Part shown: in pieces, positions 41,630 through 50,905 of the stretch
Layout of the letters: each line of letters begins with the position of its first letter
Numbering within the stretch: position 1 is the first letter of the stretch
From: Alteromonas indica
Lineage (GTDB): Bacteria > Pseudomonadota > Gammaproteobacteria > Enterobacterales > Alteromonadaceae
Direction: 5' to 3'
Assembly: GCA_003056425.1 (NCBI GenBank)
Contig: PYVY01000007.1
Span: 205,151 to 269,150, forward strand
Length of the DNA stretch: 64,000 bases
Notes under the pieces: model-generated
The model's database searches: none
Told to the model about the DNA's origin: nothing
The model's input: only the letters and a program-made list of their open reading frames with translations
Translations under genes and position numbers: made by a program

Positions 41630-43795
41630 ATGCAAATTGAGCAACAATTGGCGTGGGCCAGCTGTGCGAATCCGTTCTTTACACTGGGACCTAAACCAAC
41701 GCCAGAAGGTGTGCATATTTGCGTATGGCGACCGGATGCATCTGCAGTAGATATCAGCCTTGCCGGTAGTGACAAGATTATTGCCTCGCTGACGCCATCT
41801 GAACATGAGGGCTTCTTTAGCGGGGTAGTAAAGCAGCTTGATATTACCTCGACCTATCATCTACATTTGCACACCGAATATGGTCCTGTCGTGATTGCTG
41901 ACCCTTACCAGTTTCAGGAACTGGCTTTTCACGCGGTACACTTTATTGACCACAGCCCAGCGAACTTATACCAGCAAGCCGGCGCCCAGATTATTGCACT
42001 GGATGAACAACAAAACGCCACGCGGTTTTGCGTCTTTGCCCCAAATGCCAGTGCGGTTTCAGTGATTGGTGACTTTAACCGCTGGGATGGCCGCTTGCAT
42101 CCTATGCAAAAAACCGACATGGGATACTGGGTACTGATTATCCCCCAGGTGGCGCCCGGAGACCGGTATAAATTTCAAATAAAAGATGGCTATGGTAATG
42201 CATTACCGCATAAGGCCGATCCGTTAGGGTATCAGGCCGAACAGTATCCGTCGCATGCATCGGTAGTATATGACCATAGCGCCTATACCTGGAATGATGA
42301 GCAATGGATGGCTGACCGTGGATATGACAAATATCACCGGCCAATGAGTGTTTATGAAGTGCATCTGGGTTCCTGGCGCCGGCCTGATGACGGGCGTCGT
42401 TACCTGAGTTATCACGACTTGGCTGAAACCCTAATCCCTTACGCCGTAGAGATGGGCTATACCCATCTTGAACTGCTGCCGGTATCTGAATTTCCGTTTG
42501 ACGGTTCATGGGGTTATCAACCGGTAGGCTTATTCGCCCCCACTAGCCGTTTTGGTAATCCGGATGACTTTAAGTATTTTGTCGATCAATGCCACCAACA
42601 TGGGTTAGGCGTTATTATCGATTGGGTGCCCGCGCATTTTCCCGAAGACGGCCACGGCCTGGCGCGCTTTGACGGTAGCCATGTCTATGAATACGACGAC
42701 CCACGCCGCGGATGGCATCCAGACTGGAATTCATGTATTTATGATTTCGGCAAAGACACGGTCCGCCAGTTTTTGGTAGCTAATGCGCTTTATTGGCTGG
42801 ATAAGTTCCATATAGACGGTCTGCGCGTTGATGCGGTGGCATCCATGCTCTATCTGGATTATTCGCGTAACGAGGGCGAATGGATACCTAATGTGGATGG
42901 CGGCAATCAGAATTATGAGGCCATCAGCCTGCTACGTTGGATGAACGAAGAAGTATACCGCCAATTTCCAGATGCTATGACCATCGCCGAGGAGTCTACC
43001 TCGTTTCCTGGCGTGTCACGACCTGTGTCTTCCGGCGGGTTGGGTTTCGGCTTCAAATGGAACATGGGATGGATGCATGACTCATTGCATTACATTAGTA
43101 AAGATCCGGCGTATCGCCGTTATCATCATGGCGAAATGACGTTCAGTATGGTTTATGCGTTTGATGAGAATTTTGTGCTGCCGATTTCCCATGATGAGGT
43201 CGTCCATGGCAAAGGCAGTATGCTGGAAAAAATGCCTGGTGATGAGTGGCAGGCCGCCGCCAGTTTGCGTAGTTACGCCAGCTTTATGTATGGCCACCCG
43301 GGTAAAAAACTTAATTTTATGGGTAACGAATTGGCCCAGTATAGCGAATGGAACCACGATAGCTCGCTGGATTGGCACCTGTTAGATTTTCCTAAGCACA
43401 AAGGAATGCAAACGCTGTATAAGACACTTAATCAGCTTTACCGTTTGCACCCGGCGTTGTTTGAATTGGATCATGATCCGGCAGGGTTTAGCTGGGTTGA
43501 TCACCACAATGCTGACCAAAGTGTTATTTCGTTTGTCCGTAACAGTATCGACAAACGCCAGCAGGTTTATGTGATAAGCAATATGACGCCAACACCCCGG
43601 GATATGTTCAGAATAGGGGTAGAGCGGCCCGGCGATTACGAGCTTATTTTAAATTCTGATGATACGACGTTTTGGGGAAGTGGCTATCATACGATGGTAA
43701 GAGCCAGCGCTGAACAGGTAAGCTGGAACGGCCTGCCATACTCTATTGAAATTAACCTGCCGCCGCTGGCGACGGTTTTCTGGATGATTAAATAA
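41630..43795 (+). CDS. glgB: 1,4-alpha-glucan branching enzyme
   Basis: GH13 enzyme that introduces alpha-1,6 branches into glycogen. The 721-residue protein (E. coli 728) has two N-terminal beta-sandwich modules (the second with FCVFAPNASAVSVIGDFN near residue 133), then the barrel with the nucleophile D401 in GLRVDAVASM and the acid E454 in IAEESTSFPG, positions almost equal to D405/E458 of E. coli. ATG is preceded by AGGAG. glgX follows after nine bases, so the two form an operon. Confidence 0.96.
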   Translation: MQIEQQLAWASCANPFFTLGPKPTPEGVHICVWRPDASAVDISLAGSDKIIASLTPSEHEGFFSGVVKQLDITSTYHLHLHTEYGPVVIADPYQFQELAFHAVHFIDHSPANLYQQAGAQIIALDEQQNATRFCVFAPNASAVSVIGDFNRWDGRLHPMQKTDMGYWVLIIPQVAPGDRYKFQIKDGYGNALPHKADPLGYQAEQYPSHASVVYDHSAYTWNDEQWMADRGYDKYHRPMSVYEVHLGSWRRPDDGRRYLSYHDLAETLIPYAVEMGYTHLELLPVSEFPFDGSWGYQPVGLFAPTSRFGNPDDFKYFVDQCHQHGLGVIIDWVPAHFPEDGHGLARFDGSHVYEYDDPRRGWHPDWNSCIYDFGKDTVRQFLVANALYWLDKFHIDGLRVDAVASMLYLDYSRNEGEWIPNVDGGNQNYEAISLLRWMNEEVYRQFPDAMTIAEESTSFPGVSRPVSSGGLGFGFKWNMGWMHDSLHYISKDPAYRRYHHGEMTFSMVYAFDENFVLPISHDEVVHGKGSMLEKMPGDEWQAAASLRSYASFMYGHPGKKLNFMGNELAQYSEWNHDSSLDWHLLDFPKHKGMQTLYKTLNQLYRLHPALFELDHDPAGFSWVDHHNADQSVISFVRNSIDKRQQVYVISNMTPTPRDMFRIGVERPGDYELILNSDDTTFWGSGYHTMVRASAEQVSWNGLPYSIEINLPPLATVFWMIK

Positions 43796-43804
43796 GGTAA
43801 TGCT

Positions 43805-45883
43805 GTGAACGTATCCGTGAATCAAAAACTGGTTCAGTCTGAAGGCCAGCCTGAACCACTGGGCGCTCATGTTACCTCGCAAGGGGTGAACTTTGCAGTA
43901 TACAGCCCGGATGCTAATGCAGTCGTATTATGCTTGTACAGCACTGACACCGAAGAGCCTATCGCTGAGATACCCCTGGCAAGCAAAACCGGCGATATCT
44001 GGCATGGGCTGGTGCATGGTCTGGGCCATCGCCAATTGTATGCGTATCGGGTAGACCGTGGACACAGTGAACTGTTGACCTCGCCGGCGGATAAGTTACT
44101 TATCGACCCATACGCAAAGGTACTGAGCCGGCCGATTCACTGGAACGCCCGACAGTATTTGAATGACTCACATTTCATGATTCCTAAGTGTCTGGTCACC
44201 GATAGCCAGGTGGTTACCAAGTCGCGGCCGCCCGCACCGGGCTATCAGCCTCATGAGCGAATTATTTATGAAACCCATGTTAAGGGATTAACTAAACAGC
44301 ATCCTGATGTGCCAAAAGCACAGCAGGGAAAGTACTTAGGTGCATGTCACCCGGTGATCCTGGCTCACTTAAAGAGCCTGGGGGTGACCACCGTGCAATT
44401 TATGCCGCTGGCGTCATTTATGCCAGAACCCTACATCACCGAAAAAGGGATGACGAACTACTGGGGTTATAATCCGGTTAACTTCTTTGCCCCCGAACCA
44501 CGCTATGCCCAGGCTGATGCCTTAGGGGAGATTCGAACGATGGTAGACCGCTATCACGAAGCCGGATTGGAAGTGATAGTCGACGTAGTGATGAACCATA
44601 CCGCCGAAGGGGGGAAAGGGGGGCCGGTACTGTCATTCAAAGGATTCAGCCCGTTCCAGTCTTACTTATACGAACAGGCGCCGAACGGCGAGTTGTTTTT
44701 TTCCAACCATTCAGGCTGTGGAAACACCGTCAATACTGCCCAGCCGATGATGATGAAACTGATTCTGGACGCTTTACGGTTCTGGATGGAAATAATAGGT
44801 GTTGATGGTTTCAGGTTTGACCTGGCAGTTAGCCTTGGTCGTGAGCCGCAAGTTTTTAACAAAGCTTCGGGGCTATTACGTGCGTTGCGTCAAGACCCTG
44901 TACTCAACAAAGCGGTGCTGATTGCTGAGCCCTGGGATATTGGGCCGGATGGCTATCAGTTAGGTAATTTTACCAGTGACTGGTTGGAAGTGAACGATAA
45001 ATACCGGGATAACGTCCGCGCTTTCTGGCGCGGCGATGAGGGCACTACAGCAGAGTTTGCCACCCGCTTATTTGGCTCGGCAGATGTCTTTCCCAAAGGC
45101 ATGCGTCATATTAATACCTCGGTAAATAATATTACCTACCATGACGGTTTTACCCTGCACGATTTAGTGAGTTACAACGAACGGCACAATGAAGCTAATG
45201 GCGAAGAAAACCGGGATGGCCATGGCCACAACCTATCCGCTAATTATGGTGTTGAAGGCCCGACACAGGACAACCAAATTATAGCGCTACGCGAACAGCA
45301 AAAGCGTAATTTGTTTGCCACCTTGCTGTTAAGCCAGGGCACACCACACATTCTGGGCGCCGACGAACTTAGTAAAACCCAACACGGTAATAACAATGCG
45401 TATTGCCAGGATAACGGAATTAACTGGTATGACTGGGAGATGAATAAGCGTAAACAGGACTTCATGAACTTTTGCAGTTATGTCGTCTCGTTACGTAAAT
45501 CCAGCGATCTGTGGAGCCATCTTTTACTCCAGGATGACAGTTGGCAACAGCGCACCAATGTGCGCCGAATTCGTTGGTTCAAGCCGGATGGCAGCGTTAA
45601 GGAAACTGAGGACTGGTACGACAATAATCAGTCATTCGGGGTGGAAATTGAAGGGGTAGGAGATGCCCAGCATCCGCCAGAACACTGGTTTTTGTGTATT
45701 AATACCAGTGAGTCCGATATACGTTTCAACTTACCGGCTATTGCACCAAAAAGTGGCTGGCGGTTAAAACTTGATACGCGTTACGCCTCGCTCCAGGAAC
45801 AGCCGCATATCTGTATCCAGCGGGTATTTTTACAGGCGGCAAAAAGTATGGCGGTATTCAGATATGCCCGCTTACACGATTAA
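43805..45883 (+). CDS. glgX: Glycogen debranching enzyme GlgX
   Basis: GH13 isoamylase-type enzyme that removes alpha-1,6 branches from limit glycogen. The 692-residue protein has an N-terminal CBM48-like domain, then the catalytic barrel with D339 in DGFRFDLAVS and E375 in IAEPWDIG, close to D336/E371 of E. coli GlgX. A GTG start is used: TAAGG sits seven bases before it. Second gene of glgB-glgX. No glgC, glgA or glgP is linked, so the pair may serve maltodextrin or glycogen metabolism with genes elsewhere. Confidence 0.94.
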   Translation: MNVSVNQKLVQSEGQPEPLGAHVTSQGVNFAVYSPDANAVVLCLYSTDTEEPIAEIPLASKTGDIWHGLVHGLGHRQLYAYRVDRGHSELLTSPADKLLIDPYAKVLSRPIHWNARQYLNDSHFMIPKCLVTDSQVVTKSRPPAPGYQPHERIIYETHVKGLTKQHPDVPKAQQGKYLGACHPVILAHLKSLGVTTVQFMPLASFMPEPYITEKGMTNYWGYNPVNFFAPEPRYAQADALGEIRTMVDRYHEAGLEVIVDVVMNHTAEGGKGGPVLSFKGFSPFQSYLYEQAPNGELFFSNHSGCGNTVNTAQPMMMKLILDALRFWMEIIGVDGFRFDLAVSLGREPQVFNKASGLLRALRQDPVLNKAVLIAEPWDIGPDGYQLGNFTSDWLEVNDKYRDNVRAFWRGDEGTTAEFATRLFGSADVFPKGMRHINTSVNNITYHDGFTLHDLVSYNERHNEANGEENRDGHGHNLSANYGVEGPTQDNQIIALREQQKRNLFATLLLSQGTPHILGADELSKTQHGNNNAYCQDNGINWYDWEMNKRKQDFMNFCSYVVSLRKSSDLWSHLLLQDDSWQQRTNVRRIRWFKPDGSVKETEDWYDNNQSFGVEIEGVGDAQHPPEHWFLCINTSESDIRFNLPAIAPKSGWRLKLDTRYASLQEQPHICIQRVFLQAAKSMAVFRYARLHD

Positions 45884-45907
45884 AGACTAAAAAAGGATGT
45901 TCCCGCA

Positions 45908-45951
45908 GGGTTGCGATGCGGTTGACGCTTGTAATTTAGCTATCGCAACCC
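45908..45951. promoter_or_regulatory. Perfect 10-bp inverted repeat between glgX and gnd
   Basis: GGGTTGCGAT at 45908-45917 is the exact complement of ATCGCAACCC at 45942-45951. The 24-base loop contains TGTAATTTAGCTATC, which fits the HexR consensus at only 12 of 15 positions. The structure lies between the glgX stop and its terminator; it may stabilise the glgX mRNA end or act as a regulatory site for gnd. Confidence 0.4.
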
Positions 45952-45964
45952 CATACCTGACGAT

Positions 45965-45999
45965 AAGGCCAGCAGACACCTCTAGACTGGCCTTTTTTT
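45965..45999 (+). terminator. Terminator of glgBX
   Basis: AAGGCCAG pairs with CTGGCCTT around a 14-base loop, followed by T7. Confidence 0.8.
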
Positions 46000-46093
46000 C
46001 ATTTAAAATCATCGCTTATTAATTTTACAAGCAATGTTCACAAGCGCAACGGATGGTGAAATGCGCAACCATCTGCAATATAAGGTGAGAACC

Positions 46094-47647
46094 ATGCAAA
46101 AAGACGATGGAAAAGCACAAACCGAAAAAAATTGTGATGTCGGTTTTATCGGTTTAGGTGTTATGGGGGCTAACTTAACCCTGAATCTGGCAGACAATGG
46201 CTACCGGGTAGCCTGTTTCGATCTGGATCAAACCAAAGTTGATGCTATTTTAGCAAAAGAAGCGGCTGAGCGCGGCGATGACGCAGCGCCTCGTGTCGAG
46301 GGCTGTAGCTCTTACACTGAGTTATTAAGTAAATTAAAAGCTCCCCATTTAATTATTCTGTCGGTGCCGGCCGGCGACCCGGTAGATCATGTTTGTAATC
46401 ATCTTATTGATGCGGGCATCAAGGCTGACGACATTGTTATTGATACAGGTAACAGCTTATGGACTGATTCAGTCCAGCGCGAAGAACAGTATAAAAGTAA
46501 ATTTATCTTCTTTACTACCGCGGTTTCGGGCGGCGAAGTTGGGGCTCGGTTTGGCCCGTCGTTAATGCCTTCGGGTAACCCTTATGCCTGGACTCGTATT
46601 GAACCTGTGCTGACCTCGATTGCCGCCAAAGTAGATCCGGAGACCGGCAAGCCAATCGAAAGTCGGATCCCTGGCCAACCGGTCACCGAAGGTGAGCCGT
46701 GTGCTACCTATATCGGCACTATGGGCGCAGGTCACTATGTAAAAATGGTTCACAACGGTATTGAATATGCCGACATGCAGCTAATCTGTGAAACCTACCA
46801 GATAATGCGCACCTCGTTACATATGTCGGCAGCCGAAATTGCCGAAGTGTTCCGCCGCTGGAATGAAGGTAAGCTGAATAGTTACCTGATGGAAATCAGC
46901 GCTGAGGTGCTCGAGCAGATGGACCCGGAAACCGGCGCGCCATTGGTGGATGTAATTTTAGACAAAGCCGGCCAAAAAGGTACGGGGTTATGGACGGCGG
47001 TAAGTGCTTTGCAAGTCGGTAGCCCGGCGCAAACTATTACCTCTGCGGTATTTGCCAGAAGTATCTCAGGTCTTAAAGATGAACGCGTTAAAGCCAGTGA
47101 AGTATTAAAGGGCCCTGAAGCCCGGGTGCTTAACGATGAAGAAAAAATGCGTGCTGTCAATCAATTAGAGCAATCACTTTATTGTTCGAAAATTTGCGCC
47201 TATGCGCAGGGTTTCCAGCTAATGGCGACGGCCGCAAAAGAGCATGACTGGGATCTTGAGTTCGGTGAGATTGCTAAAATATGGCGTGCAGGGTGCATTA
47301 TTCGCGCGGTATTTTTGCAGTCGATTGCCCAGGCTTATGAAAATGATGAAGACTTGGACAATCTGCTGTTAGATCCTTTCTTTGCCGACCAAATTACCCA
47401 AATGCAATCGGACTGGCGCGAATCGATTGCCCAGGCCACGTTAGCTGGTATACCGTGCCCGGCCATGATGTCTGCGCTGAGTTATTATGATTCTTATCGT
47501 ACGGCAGTATTGCCCGCTAACCTGTTGCAGGGACAACGCGACTTCTTTGGCGCGCATACCTATCAGCGGGTGGATAAGCCGGCGGGTAAAAAATTCCATC
47601 TGGACTGGAGTCATCCGGCCCGTCCCCAGGTGGCAGTTAAAAAGTAA
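46094..47647 (+). CDS. gnd: 6-phosphogluconate dehydrogenase, decarboxylating
   Basis: Converts 6-phosphogluconate to ribulose 5-phosphate with NADP(+). The start at 46094 (517 aa) is chosen because AAGGTGAG lies five bases upstream; an ATG at 46034 lacks such a site. Motifs: GFIGLGVMGANLTLNLADNGY near the N-terminus, VSGGEVGARFGPSLMPSG near residue 142, and GHYVKMVHNGIEYADMQL near 210. It is about 50 residues longer than E. coli Gnd (468), partly through extra loops before CATYIGTMGAG (about 185-200). It competes with edd for the same substrate. Confidence 0.93.
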   Translation: MQKDDGKAQTEKNCDVGFIGLGVMGANLTLNLADNGYRVACFDLDQTKVDAILAKEAAERGDDAAPRVEGCSSYTELLSKLKAPHLIILSVPAGDPVDHVCNHLIDAGIKADDIVIDTGNSLWTDSVQREEQYKSKFIFFTTAVSGGEVGARFGPSLMPSGNPYAWTRIEPVLTSIAAKVDPETGKPIESRIPGQPVTEGEPCATYIGTMGAGHYVKMVHNGIEYADMQLICETYQIMRTSLHMSAAEIAEVFRRWNEGKLNSYLMEISAEVLEQMDPETGAPLVDVILDKAGQKGTGLWTAVSALQVGSPAQTITSAVFARSISGLKDERVKASEVLKGPEARVLNDEEKMRAVNQLEQSLYCSKICAYAQGFQLMATAAKEHDWDLEFGEIAKIWRAGCIIRAVFLQSIAQAYENDEDLDNLLLDPFFADQITQMQSDWRESIAQATLAGIPCPAMMSALSYYDSYRTAVLPANLLQGQRDFFGAHTYQRVDKPAGKKFHLDWSHPARPQVAVKK

Positions 47648-47667
47648 TCGAGTATACGGGAGGCAGC

Positions 47668-48063
47668 ATGCCAGATAAGTGGCAAGATAAACTGACTGAA
47701 GAAGAATATCGGGTTACCCGCCAAGCCGGGACTGAACGTCCATTTACCGGCGTGCTGTTAAACGAAACCCGAGACGGCATATACATATGCAAGTGTTGCG
47801 GCGCACAGTTGTTCTCTGCTGATACGAAGTTTGATGCAGGTTGCGGCTGGCCGTCGTTTTACGATCAACTGGCTGATAGCAATGTCGGCTTTCGTGAAGA
47901 TAGCAGCCATGGCATGGTGCGCACAGAAATTTTCTGTAGCCAGTGCGATGCGCATTTGGGTCACGTTTTTCCAGACGGCCCCGCGCCAACCGGCCAACGC
48001 TATTGTGTCAATTCACGTTCAATGGACTTTACTGCCCAGCAAGGTGATACCGTAAAAGGGTAG
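47668..48063 (+). CDS. msrB: Peptide-methionine (R)-S-oxide reductase
   Basis: Repairs R-form methionine sulfoxide in proteins. The 131-residue MsrB has the structural zinc site C41/C44 (CKCC) and C90/C93 (CSQC), the resolving cysteine C59 in CGWPSF and the catalytic C113 in RYCVNSRSMDF. HLGHVFPDGP is also intact. Its ATG lies 20 bases after the gnd stop with GGGAGG upstream, so it is probably co-transcribed with gnd. A strong terminator follows. Confidence 0.96.
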   Translation: MPDKWQDKLTEEEYRVTRQAGTERPFTGVLLNETRDGIYICKCCGAQLFSADTKFDAGCGWPSFYDQLADSNVGFREDSSHGMVRTEIFCSQCDAHLGHVFPDGPAPTGQRYCVNSRSMDFTAQQGDTVKG

Positions 48064-48114
48064 TGTAGCCTTCACAGTTGAGCATAAAGTGAACAATTTA
48101 TTTTGAATAGCTAT

Positions 48115-48146
48115 AAAAGAGCACAATAGTTGTGCTCTTTTTTTTG
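48115..48146 (+). terminator. Terminator of gnd-msrB
   Basis: AAAGAGCACAA and TTGTGCTCTTT pair around TAG, followed by T8. Begins about 50 bases past the msrB stop. Confidence 0.9.
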
Positions 48147-48217
48147 GTAGTGAAAGATTATTTGTGTAAATAACTTACGAAAAGTAGCCAGGCTGATAGA
48201 TGGCCCGGCAATACCTG

Positions 48218-49162
48218 CTACACCCGGTCCAGCGCCAGCGCATCCGCATCAAAATCCCCGTCCTCTAACCGGTCGATAATTTCCTCTGCTATCTGGTTAA
48301 GAATGGCTGCGGGTAAGTCGTGTTGATTTACCATGGACTGAAACTGGCTTAATGAGGTTTGCGCCTCAAAATGGCTAGCCACCACACCCCATACATAGGC
48401 CAAACGATAATTTTGCTGGGTTAGTGCGAGGCTGACCAGCGTGGCAAACACCTCCTGATCAATCTGCGCCGGATCCTGATATAACGCCAGGGCCCGGTAC
48501 AATGTGGTGCGGGTGGCGTTAGCATCCTCTTTTATTTGCATACTGGCAAATGCCACCAGCAGGGCAGGGTCGCTATCAAATTTACCTTGCGCCGCCATAG
48601 CAGCAAACCGTTTACCGGCTGCCTCATTGTGGTGCCTGGACCAGTGATAATAGCTCAGGTAAGGGTTGGTTGATTCGCGGGTCCGCCACCCCAGTGTTTT
48701 GATTTCCTGCTGCACCGCTTCAAAAGCTGCCATACGGCCAGCTTCCTTCTCACGATGTTTGATATAGCGAATTTGCGCGGCTTTGGCCACGCACGCCTGG
48801 TAATGTTCGAGTTTGACCAGGTAGTGGTATGTTGCTTCATTGTATTCGCGTGCCGGTGTATTGCGTTGCGCAAACCGGTGGCGAATGATGTCTGCTTTTT
48901 CCGCCCGGCACCAGCCATCCTGGTTTAAGGTATTGCACATTGATGGATGATCTTCACAGATTTGTTTAATGCTGGGGGTGGTTAATTTATCGCAGGCGGA
49001 TAACAAAAGCATCGACGCAAAGATTAACGTGCCACCGCTAAATGTGGAAAGTTTACCAAAGGAACCGGGGGAATTTCCTAATTCCCTAAATATTCTGTAA
49101 TTTATCAACAATTTGGAGTTCTCGAACTGGTTAATTAGAATACTAGCGTCCATGACAGACAT
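48218..49162 (-). CDS. DUF2989-like predicted lipoprotein
   Basis: A 314-residue protein of unknown function resembling the DUF2989 family of Vibrio and Alteromonadales. A hydrophobic stretch ending in a lipobox LLLSAC (cysteine near residue 57) suggests a lipoprotein signal peptide, but it is preceded by about 40 hydrophilic residues. The ATG at 49162 has a strong GAGGTGAG six bases upstream and no start codon lies just before the hydrophobic stretch, so the long N-terminus must be accepted or the reading reconsidered. The C-terminal two thirds are helical (Ala/Gln rich, TPR-like). Divergent from the long GAPDH gene. Confidence 0.7.
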   Translation of the reverse strand: MSVMDASILINQFENSKLLINYRIFRELGNSPGSFGKLSTFSGGTLIFASMLLLSACDKLTTPSIKQICEDHPSMCNTLNQDGWCRAEKADIIRHRFAQRNTPAREYNEATYHYLVKLEHYQACVAKAAQIRYIKHREKEAGRMAAFEAVQQEIKTLGWRTRESTNPYLSYYHWSRHHNEAAGKRFAAMAAQGKFDSDPALLVAFASMQIKEDANATRTTLYRALALYQDPAQIDQEVFATLVSLALTQQNYRLAYVWGVVASHFEAQTSLSQFQSMVNQHDLPAAILNQIAEEIIDRLEDGDFDADALALDRV

Positions 49163-49239
49163 CTAACTCACCTCAATTGTACCCTAATAATAAGTCGTCA
49201 TGGACTCTTTCAATACTCTACGTCGATGAAGGCAAAGGC

Positions 49240-50685
49240 ATGAATCAACAGTTCGAACAAGAATTACAAAATAGTTGGCAAGAACGTCAGGAATACGCGG
49301 AAATGATGCTTCCGCTGATTGGCCGGTTATACCGTAAACATGCAGTGGAAATTACGGTCTATGGCAGACCCCTGTTAAACGCCAGTGCTATTGATGTTAT
49401 TAAAGCACATCGAATGGTGCGTCTGCATGAGGGCATTAAACTGAGGTTACGCGAAAGCTGGCCGATTCTTGAAGCGCTGAGCTTAATGCAATTAGCCCCG
49501 GCGCAAATCGATATTGGAAAGCTGGCATTTGATTTCAATTACGGTTCGGCGGTCGACAATACTGATTTGCCAGGTTACCTATCAAAACAGCTAGGTAGTG
49601 TGATAGATAAAAGTGATGAACAGACTCCACGGGATGTGGTGCTTTACGGGTTTGGCCGTATCGGACGTTTGTTGGCCCGTTTGCTCATTGAACGCCAGGG
49701 GGCAAATAACAAGCTGCGGTTGCGGGCCGTAGTGGTAAGAGGCGGCCGTGAGGGTGACCTGGAAAAACGCGCCAGCCTGCTGCGGCGCGACTCGGTTCAT
49801 GGGCCGTTTAATGGCAGTATTACGGTGGATAATGAGCGTCAGGCTATCAAGGCGAATGGCTCGTTTATTCAGGTTATTTATGCCGACAGCCCTGACCAGG
49901 TAGACTACACCCAGTACGGTATCGATAATGCGTTGGTTATAGATAATACCGGTATCTGGCGTGACGAAGACGGCCTGGGTTTACATTTACAAGCCAAAGG
50001 CACTGAAAAGGTAATTTTAACCGCACCGGGTAAAGGCAACATTAAGAATATCGTGCACGGAGTGAATAACGATACCATTACCAATGAAGATAAAATTCTG
50101 TCGGCGGCCAGTTGTACCACTAATGCTATCACGCCGGTATTAAAGGCCCTTGATGAAGAATATGGGATTGTTAGTGGCCATGTTGAAACGGTGCACTCTT
50201 ATACCAATGATCAGAATCTGATAGACAACTACCATAAGGCAGAGCGACGGGGGCGAAGCGCACCGCTTAATATGGTGATCACCGAAACCGGGGCAGCCAA
50301 AGCTGTAGCAAAAGCGTATCCGAAACTATCCGGTAAGCTCACCGGTAATGCGATTCGGGTTCCGACTCCGAATGTGTCTCTGGCCATTTTGAATATTAAT
50401 CTGGACCAAACCACTGACAAATTGCAGGTGAATGAATTTTTACGCAACATTGCGTTGTTTTCGCCCCTGCAGCATCAAATTGATTATACCGCCAGCAAAG
50501 AGGTGGTCTCATCCGACTTGGTTGGCACCCGGGCAGCGGCTGTCGTCGATTCACAAGCCACTATCGTAGCCCAAAATCGGGTTACCCTGTACGTGTGGTA
50601 TGATAATGAATTCGGCTATAGCTGTCAGGTTATGCGGGTGGTGCGCGATATGGCCAATCTTTCCTTTCCTACCTTACCCGCCTGA
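49240..50685 (+). CDS. Long-form glyceraldehyde-3-phosphate dehydrogenase
   Basis: A 481-residue GAPDH with an N-terminal helical extension of about 125 residues before the Rossmann motif [16 protein letters not shown]. The catalytic cysteine is C292 in SAASCTTNAITP, and WYDNEFGYSCQVMRVVRD is near the end. The start at 49240 is chosen because GAAGGCAAAGG immediately precedes it and MNQQFEQEL begins the family's usual N-terminus. Such long forms occur next to the normal GapA in Vibrio, Shewanella and Alteromonas; their role (possibly gluconeogenic or NADP-linked) is not established here. Confidence 0.88.
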   Translation: MNQQFEQELQNSWQERQEYAEMMLPLIGRLYRKHAVEITVYGRPLLNASAIDVIKAHRMVRLHEGIKLRLRESWPILEALSLMQLAPAQIDIGKLAFDFNYGSAVDNTDLPGYLSKQLGSVIDKSDEQTPRDVVLYGFGRIGRLLARLLIERQGANNKLRLRAVVVRGGREGDLEKRASLLRRDSVHGPFNGSITVDNERQAIKANGSFIQVIYADSPDQVDYTQYGIDNALVIDNTGIWRDEDGLGLHLQAKGTEKVILTAPGKGNIKNIVHGVNNDTITNEDKILSAASCTTNAITPVLKALDEEYGIVSGHVETVHSYTNDQNLIDNYHKAERRGRSAPLNMVITETGAAKAVAKAYPKLSGKLTGNAIRVPTPNVSLAILNINLDQTTDKLQVNEFLRNIALFSPLQHQIDYTASKEVVSSDLVGTRAAAVVDSQATIVAQNRVTLYVWYDNEFGYSCQVMRVVRDMANLSFPTLPA

Positions 50686-50731
50686 ACCAGGCGGCCCTGA
50701 GTTACGTAACCCTGTGATACATAAAATAGTT

Positions 50732-50812
50732 CAGCACATTAATTTGTGCTGCACATACGGTTACGCATAACGCAGCGTAGGTCATTGCCAGCTGCAGCGT
50801 GTTGCTGGCAAT
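50732..50812 (+). other. Two hairpins downstream of the long GAPDH gene
   Basis: CAGCACA/TGTGCTG around TTAATT at 50732-50751 and ATTGCCAGC/GCTGGCAAT around 11 bases at 50784-50812. Neither is followed by a T-run, so they are not standard terminators; they may still stabilise the transcript end. Confidence 0.4.
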
Positions 50813-50905
50813 TAACCGACTTTACGCTGGCTATGCCAGACAATATTAGATACCGTGATCGACTGTGAAGACCTTTTGTTGTATTAAATTACAAGGGAAT
50901 TTTGA

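Noticed and set aside
45930..45944. TGTAATTTAGCTATC as a HexR site before gnd
   Set aside because: Only 12 of 15 positions fit and the right half-site is lost, so it was not listed as an operator.
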